From positions 19,184 to 83,183 of the forward strand of contig CAJUHC010000002.1 in NCBI GenBank assembly GCA_910586345.1: DNA of 64,000 bases, read 5' to 3'. Shown piece by piece: positions 42,534-50,800 of this stretch. A model generated the notes under the pieces. That model saw only the letters and a list, made by a program, of their open reading frames with translations. It was not told where the DNA came from and searched no databases. The position numbers and the translations under genes were made by a program. This DNA is from an uncultured Christensenella sp. GTDB lineage: Bacteria > Bacillota > Clostridia > Christensenellales > Borkfalkiaceae. The stretch's first letter is position 1; every line of letters begins with the position of its first letter.

Positions 42534-43790
42534 TTACCTGCTCAAAAGATTGTTGGCGCTAATTTTCTTTTTCTTTTTGCCTTTCTTGTCCGTTTCGGGT
42601 TGAAGCGCCTTTTCGCGTTCCGCAAAAAGCTTGTTATACTCTGCATAGACGGGTTCGTTTTTATGCTTGTTCTCGTAAGCCGAAACTTCGGCTTCGAGCG
42701 TTTCCCTGTCTTTTAAAACCTTTTCCAAATCCGCGCGCGTGAAAGTTTTTCCTATCCTGCATAAAACCGCGTTTTCCGCAATAGGAAGTATAGGTTTTCC
42801 TATAAGCTCGCTTCTGCCGGCAGTTAAAAGTTCGCGCACCGCGTCTTTTTCGTCCTTAGGTTCGTCGGACTGCTTCGCGCCTTTTTTGGCTTTTTCTTCA
42901 ACCTTGATTTTCGGCGCGATGTAAGCGTCGTAAACTCCCTGCGTAAAACTCATCCATACGACGAGAATAAACGATAAGCCTATCAACAGGAAAATACCGT
43001 ACGAGATAAAAATAACGAACTGCACCGCCGTGCCGATAAGATATATCCATACGGGAATCAGAGCGAACCCCGCAATCAGCACGGTCTGAATCGGGTTGTG
43101 AAGCAAAAACGTAAAAGAACTTTTCAAAATCTTTGAAAACTTTGCTCTGTAACTTACTCCCGTAGCGGCGAGCCACGCGCAGTATAAGCCGACGAGCACT
43201 GCGGCGATAATTATGAACACGTAAGCGGTTATAGGTCCGGCGCCGTTTCCGCCCTCGGCAATCACGAGGTCTTTCCAATCTCCTATCGCAACCGCTGCAA
43301 AATAGAATACCAAAAATAAAGTTACGGGCAGAACCGTTTTAAAGTAACCCGTTTTTACGCCTTTAAAATAACCTTTAAACGTAAAAGTACCTTCCGTATT
43401 CAAAAGCTTTTTTACGCTGTACGCTCCGCCCGCGACGCCTATCGCCGCTATTAAACCGCAACCGACGAGAATTGCATTAAACACAAGGTCGGCGTAAAGA
43501 TAAATGCTTTCGGTAAGCCCCGCCGAATTTATATTCGCGGGATAGCCGAGGCCCGTATTCGCGTTGAACGGAAAAATAAGCCCGCTGTAATTAATAGCCA
43601 CGTTGCGCATTATCAGCGCCGTAATCGCGGGCGCAAAGAAAACGAGCGTTAAAAGATTTATCGCAACAAGCTTCCAGAACGATTTTTTAAAAACGTTCCA
43701 GGTAGCCGCCAATCTGCCCTCGCTTCCCGCCGTTCTTACATAATCGTCGGCAATTTCTTTTCCTTCAAGACTTTTTACGTCAACCGCCAT
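42534..43790 (-). CDS. Multi-pass membrane protein with charged C-terminal tail
   Basis: A 418-residue protein with about six membrane helices: near 40-62, 100-128, 150-172, 187-210, 235-258 and 258-282. FKKSFWKLVAINLLTLVFF near residue 33 resembles the start of bacterial DUF975-like and YesL-like membrane proteins, without clear assignment. From about 295 the protein is cytosolic, highly charged and coiled-coil-like, ending in a lysine-rich patch (KKGKKKKKIS). AAAGG lies nine nt before the ATG. It is the first gene of the operon containing hslO. Confidence 0.65.
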   Translation of the reverse strand: MAVDVKSLEGKEIADDYVRTAGSEGRLAATWNVFKKSFWKLVAINLLTLVFFAPAITALIMRNVAINYSGLIFPFNANTGLGYPANINSAGLTESIYLYADLVFNAILVGCGLIAAIGVAGGAYSVKKLLNTEGTFTFKGYFKGVKTGYFKTVLPVTLFLVFYFAAVAIGDWKDLVIAEGGNGAGPITAYVFIIIAAVLVGLYCAWLAATGVSYRAKFSKILKSSFTFLLHNPIQTVLIAGFALIPVWIYLIGTAVQFVIFISYGIFLLIGLSFILVVWMSFTQGVYDAYIAPKIKVEEKAKKGAKQSDEPKDEKDAVRELLTAGRSELIGKPILPIAENAVLCRIGKTFTRADLEKVLKDRETLEAEVSAYENKHKNEPVYAEYNKLFAEREKALQPETDKKGKKKKKISANNLLSR

Positions 43791-43886
43791 AAAGCATACC
43801 TTTTAATAATTAATATAAGCTAATTTATAATACCACGTATTTAAAAATAATTCAACTGTTTTATTTCATATCGGGCAAAAAAACTC

Positions 43887-43915
43887 TTTACAATCAAGCG
43901 CGGTTATGTTATTAT
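43887..43915 (+). promoter_or_regulatory. Promoter of the lysine-riboswitch/asd operon
   Basis: TTTACA (43887-43892) and TATTAT (43910-43915) are spaced 17 nt, with an extended -10 TGT directly upstream of the latter. Confidence 0.55.
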
Positions 43916-43924
43916 AATTTCAAG

Positions 43925-44093
43925 AATTAGAGGAGCGGACGAGCAATATTAACCGCAGGCAAGGAGTTTGAAGGGAATTCCGTAAACAGCCTCGGCGAAA
44001 GGGCGTCTCCGCCGAGATTCGGCTTTCCTTAACGCCGCGTCGGGCGCACGGGTTAATACCTTTGCGACTGTCACTTTAAGTGTTGCGCTAATT
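43925..44093 (+). promoter_or_regulatory. Lysine riboswitch (L box)
   Basis: The leader of asd-dapA-dapB shows the conserved L-box core pieces in order: AGAGGAGCGGAC (43930-43941), AGGCAAGGAGTTTGAAGG, then GGCGAAAGGGCGTCTCCGCCGAG, and finally GACTGTCAC (44067-44075). AATTAG at 43925 can pair with CTAATT at 44088 to close the element. A terminator hairpin lies directly downstream, so lysine binding would end transcription before asd. Exact borders are estimated. Confidence 0.85.
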
Positions 44094-44107
44094 ACCGTTT
44101 TATTTTC

Positions 44108-44138
44108 GGCAGTGCGGCGCACTGTCTGTTTTTATTTT
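44108..44138 (+). terminator. Riboswitch-controlled terminator before asd
   Basis: GGCAGTGC (44108-44115) pairs with GCACTGTC (44119-44126) across a three-base loop, followed by a T-rich run, just before the ribosome-binding site AAAGGAG at 44139. Confidence 0.8.
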
Positions 44139-44150
44139 AAAGGAGTTATT

Positions 44151-45227
44151 ATGAAAAAATTCAACGTCGGAGTAATCGGCGCTACGGGTATGGTCGGTCA
44201 GAGGTTTTTACTTCTTCTGAAAAACCACCCTTGGTTCAACGTCACCGTTCTTGCGGCTTCTTCTTCGTCGGCGGGCAAAAAATACCGCGACGCGGTAAAG
44301 AAATGGCACTTATGCGAACCTATGCCCGAGAAATTCGCAGACTTGACGGTTCTCGACGCCTCAGCCGATAAAGAGGAAATAGCGCGTACCGTGGATTTCT
44401 GTTTCTGCGCCGTAAATATGAAAAAGGACGAAATAAAAGAGCTCGAATACGCTTACGCAAAACTCGAATGTCCTGTCGTTTCAAACAATTCCGCACACCG
44501 CGGAACGGACGACGTTCCTATGATTATTCCAGAAATAAACCCCGAGCACCTCGAAGCAATCTCGGCTCAGAGAGCAAGGCTCGGAACGAAACGCGGATTT
44601 ATCGCCGTTAAGAGCAATTGTTCGCTCCAATCTTACGTTCCCCTTTTACACCCTTTGAAAAGATACGGAATAAAAAACGTCGCCGTAACTACTTATCAGG
44701 CGATTTCGGGCGCGGGCAAAACTTTCGAAACTATGCCCGAAATATGCGACAACGTTATCCCGTACATCGGCGGAGAAGAACAAAAGAGCGAAATTGAACC
44801 GCTTAAAATATGGGGCGAAGTCAGGGACGGAAAAATCATACCCGCAACAACTCCCGCTATAACGGCGCAGTGTCTGAGAGTTCCCGTTTCCGACGGTCAC
44901 ACCGCGGCTTGTTTCGTATCGTTCGAGCATAAACCCGAAAAAGGGGAAATTTTAAAAGCTTGGTCGGAGTTCTCGGGCGAACCGCAGTCGCTGTTCCTCC
45001 CCTCCGCTCCGAGACAGTTTATACACTACTTTTCCGAAGACGACAGACCTCAGCCCAAACTCGACAGAAACGTCGAACTCGGTATGGCGGTTTGCGCGGG
45101 CAGACTCAGAGAAGACAGCGTGTTCGATTATAAGTTTATCGGCTTTTCGCACAACACACTGCGCGGAGCGGCGGGCGGAGCTGTTCTGCTTGCCGAATTG
45201 CTCGCTTCGAAAGGATATTTCGATTAA
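44151..45227 (+). CDS. asd: Aspartate-semialdehyde dehydrogenase
   Basis: A 358-residue enzyme that reduces aspartyl phosphate to aspartate semialdehyde, the branch point to lysine, threonine and methionine. The NADP loop GVIGATGMVGQRF is at 7-19, the catalytic cysteine is in VKSNCSLQSYVPLLHPL, and the catalytic histidine is in RVPVSDGHTAACFV. It belongs to the branch shared with archaea and fungi rather than the E. coli type. The ATG at 44151 follows AAAGGAG; a longer in-frame start would lie inside the terminator hairpin. First gene of the lysine-riboswitch operon. Confidence 0.93.
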   Translation: MKKFNVGVIGATGMVGQRFLLLLKNHPWFNVTVLAASSSSAGKKYRDAVKKWHLCEPMPEKFADLTVLDASADKEEIARTVDFCFCAVNMKKDEIKELEYAYAKLECPVVSNNSAHRGTDDVPMIIPEINPEHLEAISAQRARLGTKRGFIAVKSNCSLQSYVPLLHPLKRYGIKNVAVTTYQAISGAGKTFETMPEICDNVIPYIGGEEQKSEIEPLKIWGEVRDGKIIPATTPAITAQCLRVPVSDGHTAACFVSFEHKPEKGEILKAWSEFSGEPQSLFLPSAPRQFIHYFSEDDRPQPKLDRNVELGMAVCAGRLREDSVFDYKFIGFSHNTLRGAAGGAVLLAELLASKGYFD

Positions 45228-45279
45228 ATACACGAAATCGTAAAAAAACGCTTATTATAGTTAAGAGAGGTATGATAAA

Positions 45280-46167
45280 GTGACAGGATTTTTCAGCGGA
45301 ATAGCAACGGCGATGATTACGCCGTTCAATAAACACGGGGTAAACCTCGACGAATTCGGCAAAATGATTGAATACCAGATTGACGGCGGAACAGACGCGT
45401 TAGTCGTTCTCGGAACTACGGGCGAACCCGCCACTATGACCGAGGACGAAAAAGAGCAGACTATCCGTTACGCGGTCAAGAAAGCCGGCGGACGCGTCAA
45501 AATTATAATCGGTACGGGAAGCAACGACACCGCGAAAGCCGTGGCGTCTTCGATTCGGGCGGAAAAACTCGGCGCGGACGGAATTCTTGCAGTTACTCCC
45601 TACTATAACAAATGTACGCAAAAAGGACTTTACGAATATTATAAGGCTATATGCGAAGCGGTGAATATTCCCGTAATAGCGTACAACGTTCCCTCGCGCA
45701 CGGCGGTTAATATACTTCCCGAAACGGCGGAAAAACTTTCTCTCATACCCAATATGGCGGGTATCAAGGAAGCAAGCGGAAATATGGCGCAGGTCTGCGA
45801 AACAATGCGCAGAATACGCGGAAAAATGGACCTGTACTCGGGCGAAGACTTTTTAAATCTGCCTATGCTCGCAATAGGCGGGGCGGGGCTTATATCGGTC
45901 GCGTCAAACATCGCTCCCGCCCTTCTTAAAAAAATGTACACGCTCGTAACCGAAAACAAATTGAAAGAAGCTAACGAAATTCAGGATTTCCTGCTTCCTT
46001 TCGAGGACGCTTGCTTTCTCGAAGTAAACCCCATTCCGGTAAAAGCGGCTTACAATATGATAGGCTTCGACGCGGGAATTCCCCGTTCGCCTTTAACCGA
46101 ACTCGAAGATTGCAACAAGGTAAAACTTGCCGAAGCTATTAAAAACGCGGGGATTGAAAGAATATGA
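45280..46167 (+). CDS. dapA: 4-hydroxy-tetrahydrodipicolinate synthase
   Basis: A 295-residue TIM-barrel aldolase that condenses pyruvate with aspartate semialdehyde. The Schiff-base lysine is Lys163 in MAGIKEASGN, the catalytic tyrosine is Tyr135 in AYNVPSRT, and GTTGE near 46-50 binds the substrate. The start is GTG with AGAGAGG nine nt upstream. It precedes dapB with an ATGA overlap. Confidence 0.95.
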   Translation: MTGFFSGIATAMITPFNKHGVNLDEFGKMIEYQIDGGTDALVVLGTTGEPATMTEDEKEQTIRYAVKKAGGRVKIIIGTGSNDTAKAVASSIRAEKLGADGILAVTPYYNKCTQKGLYEYYKAICEAVNIPVIAYNVPSRTAVNILPETAEKLSLIPNMAGIKEASGNMAQVCETMRRIRGKMDLYSGEDFLNLPMLAIGGAGLISVASNIAPALLKKMYTLVTENKLKEANEIQDFLLPFEDACFLEVNPIPVKAAYNMIGFDAGIPRSPLTELEDCNKVKLAEAIKNAGIERI

Positions 46168-46919
46168 TTAAAGTACTCGTTTGCGGAATAGGCGGAAAAA
46201 TGGGCGCGAATATTACCGCGCTTTTAAACTGCGACAATCAGGCGCAAGCCGTCTGCGGAGTAGATTTGCATACGCCGGAAAACTGTAAAATTCCAGTATA
46301 CTCCTCTTTTGGCGGAGTCAAAGAAAACGTCGACGTAATAATCGATTTTTCATCGCCGAAAGTTATACGCGAAGAACTCGGCTGGGCGGTAAAAAACAAA
46401 GTTCCCGCCGTTCTCGCCTCTACGGGTTACAGCGCGGACGATTTGAAGTTCATAGACGAGTGTTCTGAAAAAATTGCAATTTTCAGAACCGCGAATTTTT
46501 CGCTCGGCGTCAATCTGCTCGTTAAACTCGTAAGACAAGCCGCGTTGGTTTTGGGAGAAAACTTCGATATAGAGATTATCGAAAAGCACCATAATAAAAA
46601 AGCCGACGCACCGTCGGGAACCGCGCTTATGCTTGCGGACAGCGCAAACTCGGCGTTCGGCGGAGATAAGAAATATCTTAACGGCAGAGAAGGAATAATC
46701 GGAAGGCGCGGAAACGAAATAGGCATACACGCAGTGCGCGGAGGAACTATCGTCGGCGAACACGACGTAATGTTTGCGGGCGAGGACGAAATCGTCACCC
46801 TCTCCCACTCGGCGCACTCTAAAAGCGTTTTTGCCTCAGGCGCGATAAAAGCGGCGAAATGGCTCGTCGGTAAACCCGCGGGAAAATACGATATGTTCGA
46901 CGTGTTGGAAAATCTGTAA
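46164..46919 (+). CDS. dapB: 4-hydroxy-tetrahydrodipicolinate reductase
   Basis: A 251-residue reductase that makes tetrahydrodipicolinate. The nucleotide loop GIGGKMGANI is at 8-17, the active-site segment is IEKHHNKKADAPSGTAL with the catalytic His and Lys, and the C-terminal VGEHDVMFAGEDE matches the family. The next step in this organism is probably LL-diaminopimelate aminotransferase (dapL, right edge), which acts directly on tetrahydrodipicolinate. Confidence 0.95.
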   Translation: MIKVLVCGIGGKMGANITALLNCDNQAQAVCGVDLHTPENCKIPVYSSFGGVKENVDVIIDFSSPKVIREELGWAVKNKVPAVLASTGYSADDLKFIDECSEKIAIFRTANFSLGVNLLVKLVRQAALVLGENFDIEIIEKHHNKKADAPSGTALMLADSANSAFGGDKKYLNGREGIIGRRGNEIGIHAVRGGTIVGEHDVMFAGEDEIVTLSHSAHSKSVFASGAIKAAKWLVGKPAGKYDMFDVLENL

Positions 46920-46925
46920 AGCACA

Positions 46926-46958
46926 AGCGGAGCGCAAATACGCTCCGCTATATTATTT
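46926..46958 (+). terminator. Terminator after dapB
   Basis: A 9-bp perfect stem (46926-46934 with 46941-46949) with a six-base loop and a T-rich tail ends the lysine operon. Confidence 0.85.
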
Positions 46959-46977
46959 TTATTATTTCAAAAAAACG

Positions 46978-47006
46978 TTGACAACCTTTCTTTTTAGTGG
47001 TAAAAT
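46978..47006 (+). promoter_or_regulatory. Strong promoter of the small RNA
   Basis: A perfect TTGACA (46978-46983) and TAAAAT (47001-47006) are spaced 17 nt, with an extended -10 TGG. The predicted start is near 47013. Confidence 0.75.
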
Positions 47007-47012
47007 AAAAAC

Positions 47013-47102
47013 ACAGCAAGGGAATAACCTTATAAACGGTTAGCCCTAAGCATAGTTAAAAATAACCGCTCTCGGGTGCTAAACGGGGCGGTTATTTTTT
47101 TA
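47013..47102 (+). ncRNA. Candidate ~90-nt small RNA convergent with a peptide gene
   Basis: The RNA would run from the promoter at 46978 to the terminator at 47058-47099. It has no good open frame. Its 5' part holds CAGCAAG (47014-47020) and CGGTTAGCCC (47037-47046) and can fold as an AGGG/CCCT plus AACC/GGTT hairpin. The same two motifs, one base closer together, occur in the leader of the opposing peptide mRNA. About 45 nt at its 3' end are complementary to the 3' end of that mRNA. An antisense-regulator role is inferred from this layout. Confidence 0.6.
47058..47102. terminator. Shared bidirectional terminator
   Basis: A 12-bp stem, AAAAATAACCGC (47058-47069) with GCGGTTATTTTT (47088-47099), and an 18-base loop. 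It stops the small RNA on the plus strand and the peptide mRNA on the minus strand; the peptide stop codon lies inside the stem. Confidence 0.85.
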
Positions 47103-47196
47103 TGGTTATGTAAATTTTGTCCTTTGTAACTCTGAAAGAGGTTATCACGCCGCACTCTATAAGATTATAGAGAAAGCGCAGGAAAGAAATTTCCAT
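47092..47196 (-). CDS. 34-residue peptide of the convergent RNA locus
   Basis: The frame starts at an ATG (47196) with an unusually strong ribosome-binding site, AGGGGGTGG, four nt upstream. Residues 3-21 (ISFLRFLYNLIECGVITSF) form a hydrophobic, possibly membrane-active or amphipathic helix, and the tail RVTKDKIYITIKK is basic and beta-prone. The stop lies in the terminator stem. Size, strong translation signal and the opposed small RNA resemble type I toxin loci, but the peptide does not match Fst, Bsr or TxpA toxins that I know. A small regulatory protein is the alternative. Confidence 0.6.
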   Translation of the reverse strand: MEISFLRFLYNLIECGVITSFRVTKDKIYITIKK

Positions 47197-47297
47197 TTTA
47201 CCACCCCCTAAAAAAAATAGTTCTCACCATTTTTCCCTAAGGGGCTAACCGCCTAAAAGGCTTTATCTTGCTGCGGGTAACTTACGCTACCGTGTTC

Positions 47298-47326
47298 ATA
47301 TTACCATATTTGAAATTATCAGTCAA
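47298..47326 (-). promoter_or_regulatory. Promoter of the peptide mRNA
   Basis: On the minus strand TTGACT (47321-47326) and TAATAT (47298-47303) are spaced 17 nt with an extended -10 TGG. The transcript would start near 47291, leaving a leader of about 95 nt that contains the CAGCAAG and CGGTTAGCCC motifs (47242-47273). Confidence 0.7.
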
Positions 47327-47331
47327 TCAAA

Positions 47332-47357
47332 ACCTGTTCCTTAAATATGGAACGGGT
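47332..47357 (-). terminator. Terminator after the Cys-rich small protein gene
   Basis: A 9-bp stem (47332-47340 with 47349-47357, one wobble) lies just past the stop at 47363. The minus-strand tail is TTTTG; the plus-strand side has a longer T run. Confidence 0.7.
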
Positions 47358-47362
47358 CTTTT

Positions 47363-47641
47363 TTATTCTTCGTTTCTTAATAACTCCGCAATTTCATTTA
47401 TTTGTTTTGACATATTAATCAAAATATATTTCAATTTTTCGTCAACTTGCACGTTTTCCGTTTCTCTTTTTTTCCATTTACTGCAAATATCAGAATAATA
47501 AAGCGTTACTCCTCTGTTGCGCAGAGAAAGTTTAAGAACGCAATGTCCTATTATCGCTTTAGAGAATTTATAACTTGTTTTAGTGTAGTGTTGTATGAAA
47601 AACTCACAATCGGAACAAGTATGTTTTTGTTTTTCGTCCAT
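47363..47641 (-). CDS. Small Cys-rich protein of unknown function
   Basis: A 92-residue protein with four cysteines spaced as CSDC near residues 9-12, GHC near 33 and ICSKW near 53, suggesting a zinc or iron-sulfur site. The C-terminal third is helical and acidic. AGGAGT lies seven nt before the ATG at 47641. It is a single-gene unit with its own terminator, between the convergent RNA locus and the giant helicase. I do not recognise a named family. Confidence 0.6.
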   Translation of the reverse strand: MDEKQKHTCSDCEFFIQHYTKTSYKFSKAIIGHCVLKLSLRNRGVTLYYSDICSKWKKRETENVQVDEKLKYILINMSKQINEIAELLRNEE

Positions 47642-47753
47642 TTTTTTACTCCTATTATATTTGATATATAAATTATAATAGAATGTTTTACAAAATTCAG
47701 CAGTTATGATTACAAATCATAAAATAATAAGTATTTATAAAAACCACAAAAAT

Positions 47754-47787
47754 ACGTTGCGGAGCGCTTAAAAGCGCTCCGCAACGT
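47754..47787 (-). terminator. Terminator after the giant helicase gene
   Basis: A perfect stem of about 15 bp (47755-47769 with 47772-47786) is followed on the minus strand by TATTTTTG. The rest of 47642-47828 is A/T-rich without a gene. Confidence 0.8.
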
Positions 47788-47828
47788 TTAATTTTACGAT
47801 ATTAAATTATATAATCGCAATATTAATA

Positions 47829-50800
47829 TTACACCAAAGAAATTTTGTCGGAGATACTGCGAATAAACAGACCCCTCTTTACTCCCTCGTCGATACAGTT
47901 GGAAACGAAAGATACGAGTTTATCGCTCGTACGGGGGACTTTCAGTTCCTTTAATACAAACGAAATTAGTTCGTCTGCGTAGACGCTGACCTTGTTTATT
48001 AGTATGCCCCTGATAAGCGAAATCACGTCGTAAGGAGTGTAATCGGTATCCGCAGAGCGTACGCAGGTATTTTCCTCTACGCGGTATCTGTCGAACGACG
48101 AATACTTATCGTTTTTGAAATAATAAGCCGTTCCGAGAACGAGACTTCTCGAAAGTCCGCAGGAATCGATAAGAGAGCCGAGCTTGTTTTCGAGTTTTAC
48201 TCCGTAGCGCTGAATTCCGAACAGCGCAAGAGTGCGTTTTAACAGGAACTGTTCCGAAATGGGTTCTTCCGCGGTTACAACCGATTTTATAACGCGAATA
48301 ACCTCGGCGTCGTTTTCTCCGCTTAAAATATATTCGGGGGTACGGGGTTTCGTTTCGGCTTTCGCGAAGCGGTAAGGCTTTCTGAAATTAATGCTCTCGG
48401 GTTTACCGTCGGAAGTGAGTTTGTCGAGATAGTCCTTTATCTTCTTTATTTCGCGTTTGGGGTTATTAAAGAAATTGAGCACGTAAAGCCTTACCACGTT
48501 CCAGTTGTTGCGCTTGAGCGTCTGGACCTGTAAAACCGTTCTGTCCTTGACAGAGAAATTACTTTGCGAACCGTCGCACAAAACTGCCAGAATGAAACTG
48601 TGTTTGTTCTTGGGGTCAACGACGGCAACGTCGATTTTGAAATCCGAAACACCGACGTCGCAACGGCATTCGTAACCGTATGCGGAAAGCTCTTCGGCGA
48701 TAAACTTACCTATACCGTGCTTGTTTAAAATAATTTCATTATTTTTAACGGAGATGTTAGTTCTTCCTTTCTCGGCAAATTCAAGGAACGCTTTAAGACC
48801 CGCGACTCCTCGCGAAGTGGTTCTCGAAGTGTCTATCATAGAATAGCGCATCGACGCGAAAACTATCATTTCCTCTCTCGCGCGCGATACCGCGACGTTG
48901 AGTCTGCGCCAACCGCCGTGCTGGTTAATAGGTCCGAAGTTGAGCGAAATCTTTCCGTTTTTATCGGGTCCGTAACATACGGAGAACAAAATCACGTCTC
49001 TTTCGTCGCCCTGTACGTTTTCAAGGTTTTTTACGAACAGCGGTTCTTCGCGTTCGTATGCGATTTCTTCGAGATGGTTTTCAGAGATTTTTTTGGAAAG
49101 GAGTCTTTCTATAAATACCTGCTGGGGAGTCGAGAAAGTTACCACGCCGATACTCGAATTCTTCAAACGTTCGTCTTTTAAGCGGCGAATCACTTCTTCG
49201 ACGAGAGCCTCCGCCTCTCTCTTGTTGCACTTCGTATCGCCTCTGTCGTATACTCCGTCCTCGAACAGTTTTAAGCTGACCTTGCTGTCGAGCGCGTCGG
49301 GCGAGGGATAAGTGCAGAGTCTGCTCGAATAATACATAATATTCGAGAAAGCAATCAGGCTTTCGTGCTTCGAACGGTAATGCCATACGAGATGTTTTTC
49401 GGGTACTCCGAGCGCAAGACAGTCGTCGAGCACGGATTCCAAATCTTCCGTTTCCGGACTGTCCTCGTCCTGTCCCGTAGTCGTGAAGAAAGTCGTAGGA
49501 GGCATTTGTTTGGGGTCGCCGACGATAATCGCGCTCTTGGCGCGGGCGAGCGACGGCACTGCTTCGCAGGTGGGCATCTGCGAAGCTTCGTCGAAGATAA
49601 CCAAATCGAATAATTCGGGGTCTGCGGGAAGATACTGCGAAACGGTTATCGGGCTCATAAGCATACACGGCGCGACGACGCGCATAAGCGAAGGAATTCC
49701 CGTAAAAAGCGAACGCAGATTCATACCGCGCATATTTCCTTTTATACTGCGTCTGAACGTCATAAGTTCGAGCGCGAGCGGTCCTTCCGTTTCCTCTGCG
49801 GGAAGACGCGAAATCAGCTCGGAACGGAGCTTTTCGCGCGTGAGCGAGGAAAATTCTTCAAGTATCTGATTGAAGTTCGCCGAGTTTGCTTCCTGTACGC
49901 TTGCCGAGAAATTAGCCAAGGTTTCGTCCGCGGGGATATTCGTCTGAATAAAATTGCGGTAAACGTTTTTGCGGAACGAAGAAAGTACGCCGTTTCCGCT
50001 GATTCTTCCGCTCTCCATTGCATCTGTAATGAAAGTAAGTCCGTTTTCGTTGAGCTTTTTAGCGGTAGCCTTATACATACACCAGCCCGGGAGCATATCG
50101 ATATTGTCGATAAGCGCGCCGCATTTGGCGGTAAAGTAATCGAAAATATCTCCGTCGAGAATTTCGGATTTATCGGCTTTGACGGTTTTAAGGAAGCTGT
50201 CACAACTTCTGTTGAATGCATTAGCCGCGGAAATCAGACCCGCTGCAAGCGGTTTCAAATGTCCGTCCGCCGCGCCTATACAAACACTGTTGAAAGCGTC
50301 GGCATTATAGTCCATAAATATCTGCGCGTTTATTTTATGGAGATTATTCAAAGGCTTTAAGAACTCGTCGCGCTTTTTGTCGTTGATGCTTCCGCCGAGA
50401 CCGAGGAAACAGTCGCTCAGGTCGGTATTCGACACAATGCGGGATTTCGCCTGCTCTATTTCGTAAGCGCGCTTTATCCATTCGAGTTCTTCGCTTTCTT
50501 TCAAAGGTCTGTCGGCGCACTTGTTGATTTTTCTGATTACGCTCAAAAGAACTTTCGAGGAGCGGTAATTTTGTCCCCAATTTTCGAGCTCGTCCTCGAT
50601 TTTGTCTGCAAGTTTGCCGAGTTCGGGCAGAACTTTGAAATGCGAAAGCCAGTGCCTTACCGCGTTATCGTATTTTAAATTAGCATTGAAGAATTTATAA
50701 AATTCGTTTTCGTCGCACTCGAAGAAATCGCATAAATCGTCGCTTTTCAAAATACCCGCGACTTCCGTAAGGCTCTTTAATTTCTTATAAGTGAAAGTAC

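Noticed and set aside
44112..44150. An upstream in-frame start for asd.
   Set aside because: It lies in the riboswitch terminator hairpin, while AAAGGAG is correctly placed for the ATG at 44151.
46978..47326. The inverted leader motifs read as terminal repeats of a small transposable element.
   Set aside because: No target-site duplication is visible, the similarity is broken into two short blocks, and promoters, peptide gene and terminator form a coherent expression unit; this remains a weaker alternative.
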